Below, piece after piece: positions 4,663 through 7,973 of a stretch of DNA of 7,973 nucleotides (position 1 is its first letter; each line of letters begins with the position of its first letter). Source of the DNA: Alphaproteobacteria bacterium (GTDB taxonomy: Bacteria > Pseudomonadota > Alphaproteobacteria > Puniceispirillales > Puniceispirillaceae); the NCBI GenBank assembly GCA_009936885.1, contig JAACDT010000008.1, positions 1-7,973 on the forward strand, read 5' to 3'. The notes beneath the pieces were generated by a model. It saw nothing but the letters and a program-made list of their open reading frames with translations, did no database searches and was not told the origin of the DNA. Position numbers and translations under genes: made by a program.

Positions 4663-6327
4663 ATGATGTTCACTATATACACTAAAACAAATAGTACTTT
4701 TTTCAAACTGTTTGTGGGCCTTACAAATTTTTGTAACGTTACAAATATTCGTAACATTCCGTTTTTTATAGTTTCATTGTTTGTTCTTATCGGATGTCAG
4801 GAACAAGGAACAAGCCCGGTTGTAACAACTATTTATATTGAAGAAGTTGACACGCTTCCCCCTAGCGCAATCACCGCTCCAAAAACAGAAATAAATAAGA
4901 ACAAACAAATTGATGAGGCTTCAACTGCTTCTGTTACAGAGATCGACAATGCGATAGAGCGTATTGAACAGACAGCGGGCATTTTTGAACAGGAACCAGC
5001 TGATGAAGATGTTGTACCAGCTATTAACGCAATACCAGAGGCAGAGGTTCAAACTGCTTTAGCGCTAACGGCCCCAACAATAGAAGATAATTTCGATGCA
5101 GTACCGCCTGCGGATAATACGCCAAAAATACAATCTCCAGACGAGAATAATGAGCAACAAACCAACTTGAAAAAGGCTGCATTAGAAGCAGCGTTTGAGA
5201 TGCTGGCACGAAGAGCAAAGCCAATTCAAATAGACCCTCAAACCCGTATTGAGGATACAAATGAAGCAGGCAAAGCTGCAAAAAAATCTAAGTTTAAAAT
5301 AGGCTTGTTAGTTCCGTTAACGGGTTCTTTTTCCTATCTTGGAAATACGATTTCAGGTGGTTCTGAGCTAGCCTTTTTCAAAATGCGAAATCCAAATATC
5401 GAATTGTTGTATTTTGATACAGCTGGCGGCGAACAGGCTGTTAATGCAGCCAACGAGGCTATTTCTAATAATGTCGATGTTGTAATTGGCCCGCTATTTT
5501 CTAATTCAGTGTCTGCTGTTAAACCACTATTAAAGGCGTCAAATATTCCGGTTCTGTCATTTTCCAACAATATAGATGTTGCAGAGCCAGGTGTTTGGGT
5601 GTTGGGCTACTTGCCAGAGCAGCAGATTTCTCAACTAGTTGATTTTGCAGTAGCAAGAGGAAAACAGAATTTTGGTATTTTGAGATCCAACTCTCAACTT
5701 GGAAAAAAAATAACCAATGCCGCTATAAACCAATTGGCTGATTATGGGTTATCAGCAAGAACCGTCTTTGAGCTGGATAATGTTTTTCAGATGGAACAAG
5801 AAGAATTGCTAAGTCAGATTAAAACATTCGCTAAATATGTAGATACAAGCAAAGAACCGCTTACGCTTCCGCCGCCAGCATATGATACCGTAATCATTGC
5901 AGGCGATACAGATTTCATCCTACAGGTCGCACCCATTCTCTCTTATTATGATCTTGGTCCTGATAGAGCCTTATTTATGGGAATTGATAAATGGAATCAG
6001 CCGAAAATGTTGAATGAACCTTCTTTGCAAAATGCCATTTTGACATTGCCAAAAAGGCCCGCAGAAGAAAAGTTTAATAATGTTTGGCAATCTGAATTTA
6101 CGTTTGAATCAAACGATCTTGCAAAGATAGCATTTGATGCAAGTGCCCTTGTGATAGCAGCAGCTTTCGCTAATGCGCCTATTCCATTGGCAGATGATCT
6201 TGCAACTCAACCCGGATTTATTGGATTTAGCGGACAATTTAAGATGTCACAATCTGGACTAACAGAACGCGTGTTTGAAATAATGGAAATATCAGATAAT
6301 CTTCTTGTTCAACCGTCAATTCAATAA
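4663..6327 (+). CDS. Penicillin-binding-protein activator lipoprotein, LppC/LpoA-like (periplasmic-binding fold)
   Basis: 554 residues from ATG 4663. In E. coli, LpoA is an outer-membrane lipoprotein that reaches through the periplasm to activate PBP1a. Residue numbers here count from the TTG at 4642; subtract 7 for the chosen start. The lipobox is L49-I-G-C52 after a hydrophobic run (40-50), with Gln at +2, so outer-membrane sorting is expected. Residues 60-215 form an acidic, Pro/Ala/Glu-rich linker with a short helix (LKKAALEAAFEMLARRAK, 176-193). The type I periplasmic-binding fold runs from about 217 to 550: KIGLLVPLTGSFSYLG 219-234, VIGPLFSNSVSAVKPL 281-296, VLSFSNN 304-310, LGYLPEQQ 321-328, YYDLGP 435-440. 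E. coli LpoA's N-terminal TPR-like domain is absent and replaced by the linker, as in alphaproteobacterial relatives. ATG 4663 (or the ATG after it) has GGAA at 4652-4655, seven bases upstream; TTG 4642 has nothing. The n-region is long (about 32 residues), so GTG 4714 remains possible. The end overlaps hemW. Confidence 0.88.
   Translation: MMFTIYTKTNSTFFKLFVGLTNFCNVTNIRNIPFFIVSLFVLIGCQEQGTSPVVTTIYIEEVDTLPPSAITAPKTEINKNKQIDEASTASVTEIDNAIERIEQTAGIFEQEPADEDVVPAINAIPEAEVQTALALTAPTIEDNFDAVPPADNTPKIQSPDENNEQQTNLKKAALEAAFEMLARRAKPIQIDPQTRIEDTNEAGKAAKKSKFKIGLLVPLTGSFSYLGNTISGGSELAFFKMRNPNIELLYFDTAGGEQAVNAANEAISNNVDVVIGPLFSNSVSAVKPLLKASNIPVLSFSNNIDVAEPGVWVLGYLPEQQISQLVDFAVARGKQNFGILRSNSQLGKKITNAAINQLADYGLSARTVFELDNVFQMEQEELLSQIKTFAKYVDTSKEPLTLPPPAYDTVIIAGDTDFILQVAPILSYYDLGPDRALFMGIDKWNQPKMLNEPSLQNAILTLPKRPAEEKFNNVWQSEFTFESNDLAKIAFDASALVIAAAFANAPIPLADDLATQPGFIGFSGQFKMSQSGLTERVFEIMEISDNLLVQPSIQ
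4721..4756 (+). repeat. Two tandem 18-base units made of nested palindromes, inside the signal-peptide region
   Basis: TTACAAATTTTTGTAACG (4721-4738) is followed directly by TTACAAATATTCGTAACA (4739-4756), 15 of 18 identical. Each unit is itself an inverted repeat (TTAC...GTAA), and the junction forms the perfect palindrome GTAACGTTAC (4733-4742). In frame they encode LTNFCN then VTNIRN. This could be a simple duplication, a transcript hairpin or a protein-binding site; the sequence does not decide. Confidence 0.75.
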
Positions 6328-7494
6328 TTTTGATATGATAGAATTGAGGTGCAACCGGCCTTTGGGTGTAACTTTAATATGGTTGTTATGTAGAGCAATA
6401 AAGTTATCTTCTTTGAATTGTTGTAGCCAGTTTATGTTAATAAGCGTCTCTTTTTCAAAAAGCCAATCTGGCAGATTTATTCCAGATGACAGCCTGAGGC
6501 CCATTAAAATAATTTCTCTAGCAAATTCCACTTCATCATCTTCATTATGAATATCTATACCATGTTGGTTATTTTGAATAGCGCTCAGCCGCCCCTCTGG
6601 GCTTCTTCTTGTTTGACTATGCCATCGCCGATTATCTGGAAGTGTAAATCTGCCATGAGCGCCAGGACCTATTCCAAGCCAGTCTTGAGAGTTCCAATAT
6701 ATTAAATTATGCTGACAGTAAGCATCTGGTTTTGCGTAGTTTGAAACTTCATATAACTCAAACCCATTTCTGGAGAGCATATTTGTGGTTAATTCATATA
6801 AATCAGCCATAATTTCATCATCGCATGTTAGGATTTCTCCTTTGTTACTGCGAGTATAAAACTGTGTTCCTGGTTCAATTGTCAGCTGATAAGCAGAAAT
6901 ATGAGATAAGCCTAATTGTATAATTTGTTCAAGCTCATCCATCCATCCAGAAGCTGTTTGTTCAGGCATCCCGTAGATAAAGTCAGCGGAAACATGGTTA
7001 AACAACCCCATAGCCGCATTTAACGCATTGTAAATATCCAGATTACTATGCGCCCTTCCAAGGAAGTGGCGTGTTTTTGGATTCAAAGATTGGGCGCCAA
7101 CAGAAATCCGATTTATGCCAGCAGATTTAAAAGAAGCTAATTTTTGAGTCTCGGTTGAAGACGGGTTTGCCTCTGCTGTTATTTCAATATTTGAAGCAAG
7201 GGGAAATAATGTGTCAATCGTCTCTAAAATTTCTTCAATAATAGATACAGGCATTAAAGTCGGGGTTCCACCGCCAAAAAAAACTGAATCTACCTGCACA
7301 GGATTTTTTGCCTTTTCTTGATATAATTTGGCCATCCAGCTAAGCTCAGATATATAGGCCTGATTCCATTTAGTTACATCTATATCTTTATTGACATGTG
7401 AATTAAAATCACAATATGGGCATTTCGACACGCAAAATGGCCAATGGACATAGATCCCAAATCTATTTGATGTTGAGGCTATATCTGAAAGCAT
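6316..7494 (-). CDS. hemW: Radical SAM haem chaperone HemW
   Basis: 392 residues (E. coli HemW is 378). HemW is related to oxygen-independent coproporphyrinogen oxidase HemN but acts as a haem chaperone delivering haem to respiratory enzymes. The radical-SAM cluster motif is C21-V-S-K-C25-P-Y-C28 in [20 protein letters not shown]-site motifs follow: FFGGGTPTL 72-80, ITAEANPSS 105-113, RISVGAQSL 129-137, [10 protein letters not shown] 171-180. H262-N-L-I-Y266-W267 is the HNxxYW haem-binding motif that separates HemW from HemN, and GIGPGAHG follows at 274-281. The C-terminal HemN-type domain is complete (about 300-388). The start ATG at 7494 lies inside the end of rdgB, overlapping by 16 bases in a different frame, so translation is probably coupled. 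The 3' end overlaps the convergent LpoA-like gene by 12 bases. The gene looks intact, and the function call is secure thanks to HNxxYW. Confidence 0.96.
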   Translation of the reverse strand: MLSDIASTSNRFGIYVHWPFCVSKCPYCDFNSHVNKDIDVTKWNQAYISELSWMAKLYQEKAKNPVQVDSVFFGGGTPTLMPVSIIEEILETIDTLFPLASNIEITAEANPSSTETQKLASFKSAGINRISVGAQSLNPKTRHFLGRAHSNLDIYNALNAAMGLFNHVSADFIYGMPEQTASGWMDELEQIIQLGLSHISAYQLTIEPGTQFYTRSNKGEILTCDDEIMADLYELTTNMLSRNGFELYEVSNYAKPDAYCQHNLIYWNSQDWLGIGPGAHGRFTLPDNRRWHSQTRRSPEGRLSAIQNNQHGIDIHNEDDEVEFAREIILMGLRLSSGINLPDWLFEKETLININWLQQFKEDNFIALHNNHIKVTPKGRLHLNSIISKLLN

Positions 7495-7973
7495 GTGCTT
7501 AGCAGTTTCTGAAATGCAATGGAGCGATGGCTCATAGCATGCTTTTTATCAGGATCCATTTCGCCAAAGCTTTGCGTATACCCATTAGGCACAAACATAG
7601 GATCATACCCAAATCCCCTATCCCCTTTTGCTGGCCAGATAAGCTCTCCCGCTAAAATACCTTCAAAAGTTTCACACGCACCATCAGGCCAGCACAAACT
7701 AAGGGCACAGTGAAAATGGGCGGTTTTATCATAATGACCACTCATCAACAGAGCATCTGCAACACGCTTCATCGCATTTTTAAAATCTTTGTTTTCGCCT
7801 GCCCATCTTGCGGAATAAATACCAGGCGCCCCGCCAAGAGCAGATACGGAAAGACCGCTATCATCTGCAAGTGCAGGCAACCCAGATACGCTTGCCGCAG
7901 CCTTTGCTTTAAGTTCAGCATTTTCAATAAAGGTTTTACCTGTTTCTTCTGGCTCTGGTAATCCAGCTTCACC
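7479..7973 (-). CDS. rdgB: XTP/dITP pyrophosphatase RdgB (HAM1 family), 5' part outside the window
   Basis: The frame is open from the TAG at 7479-7481 right up to the edge: 164 codons, with the first 35-40 of about 200 missing. The enzyme hydrolyses XTP, dITP and ITP to monophosphates, keeping damaged purines out of DNA and RNA. At the visible start, [20 protein letters not shown] matches the family's E-x-G-x-T-F-x-E-N-A motif that binds substrate and metal. Then come PALADDSGL with the catalytic Asp, [13 protein letters not shown], the GFGYDPMF loop and [19 protein letters not shown] at 7880 also begins an open frame, but starting there would delete the conserved ETGxTFxEN motif, so the true start lies upstream. 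It leads into hemW with a 16-base overlap. In alphaproteobacteria rph commonly precedes rdgB; that would lie beyond the edge and cannot be seen. Confidence 0.96.
   Translation of the reverse strand, partial: GEAGLPEPEETGKTFIENAELKAKAAASVSGLPALADDSGLSVSALGGAPGIYSARWAGENKDFKNAMKRVADALLMSGHYDKTAHFHCALSLCWPDGACETFEGILAGELIWPAKGDRGFGYDPMFVPNGYTQSFGEMDPDKKHAMSHRSIAFQKLLSTCFQI

Noticed and set aside
5024..5570. Minus-strand ORFs at 5024-5281 and 5334-5570
   Set aside because: Opposite frames of the LpoA-like gene, with no recognisable domain.
6305..6550. Plus-strand ORF beginning within the end of the LpoA-like gene
   Set aside because: It runs antisense through the conserved C-terminal domain of hemW and looks like chance.
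7519..7961. Plus-strand ORFs at 7519-7713 and 7710-7961 and the minus-strand frame 7769-7972
   Set aside because: All are other frames of rdgB, whose frame is fixed by its motifs through to the window edge.
1..7973. A novel defence, mobile or biosynthetic system
   Set aside because: Every substantial frame is assigned to a known housekeeping family or its remnant. There are no transposase, integrase, toxin-antitoxin, reverse-transcriptase or CRISPR-like patterns, and no tRNA or rRNA is evident.

Overview
The window is about 8 kb of AT-rich DNA carrying conserved housekeeping genes. Protein similarity (HIT protein, GshB, RsmI, HemW and RdgB-type sequences, plus a short LpoA-like lipoprotein without the N-terminal helical domain of E. 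coli LpoA) and the gene neighbourhood point to an alphaproteobacterium. I cannot place it below class level. AT richness together with two decaying genes among intact ones fits a lineage losing genes, for example a streamlined or host-associated one, but that is inference.

Layout, left to right. A histidine-triad protein (16-384, +) is followed by the wreck of comM/yifB (486-1765, +). That wreck has two 1-base deletions, one 1-base insertion, an in-frame TGA and an internal deletion of roughly 75 codons. Converging on it is a minus-strand cluster running from 4511 down to 1795: rsmI (16S rRNA methyltransferase), a broken yraN (UPF0102), a two-BON-domain lipoprotein of the DolP/YraP type, and gshB (glutathione synthetase). 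Divergent from rsmI is an LppC/LpoA-type penicillin-binding-protein-activator lipoprotein (4663-6327, +). It overlaps tail to tail by 12 bases with hemW (6316-7494, -). hemW in turn overlaps by 16 bases the end of rdgB (7479 to the right edge, -), whose first codons lie outside the window.

The rsmI / lpoA / yraN / dolP neighbourhood is the same set found together in E. coli (yraL-yraM-yraN-[diaA]-yraP), here joined to gshB, comM, hemW and rdgB. Themes are cell-envelope upkeep (LpoA-like, DolP-like), ribosome modification (RsmI), redox chemistry (GshB), haem handling (HemW) and nucleotide-pool cleaning (RdgB).

I found no undescribed system, mobile element, CRISPR array or RNA gene. The most informative signal is that the two genes in decay, comM and yraN, are the two with a suspected shared role in DNA processing. 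They are neighbours in actinobacteria (yraN-comM-dprA). Here they have decayed independently at separate sites while every gene around them is intact. This looks like a natural co-loss supporting a functional ComM-YraN link. Secondary points are a nested palindrome/tandem repeat inside the signal-peptide coding region of the LpoA-like gene, and a degenerate motif in RsmI.
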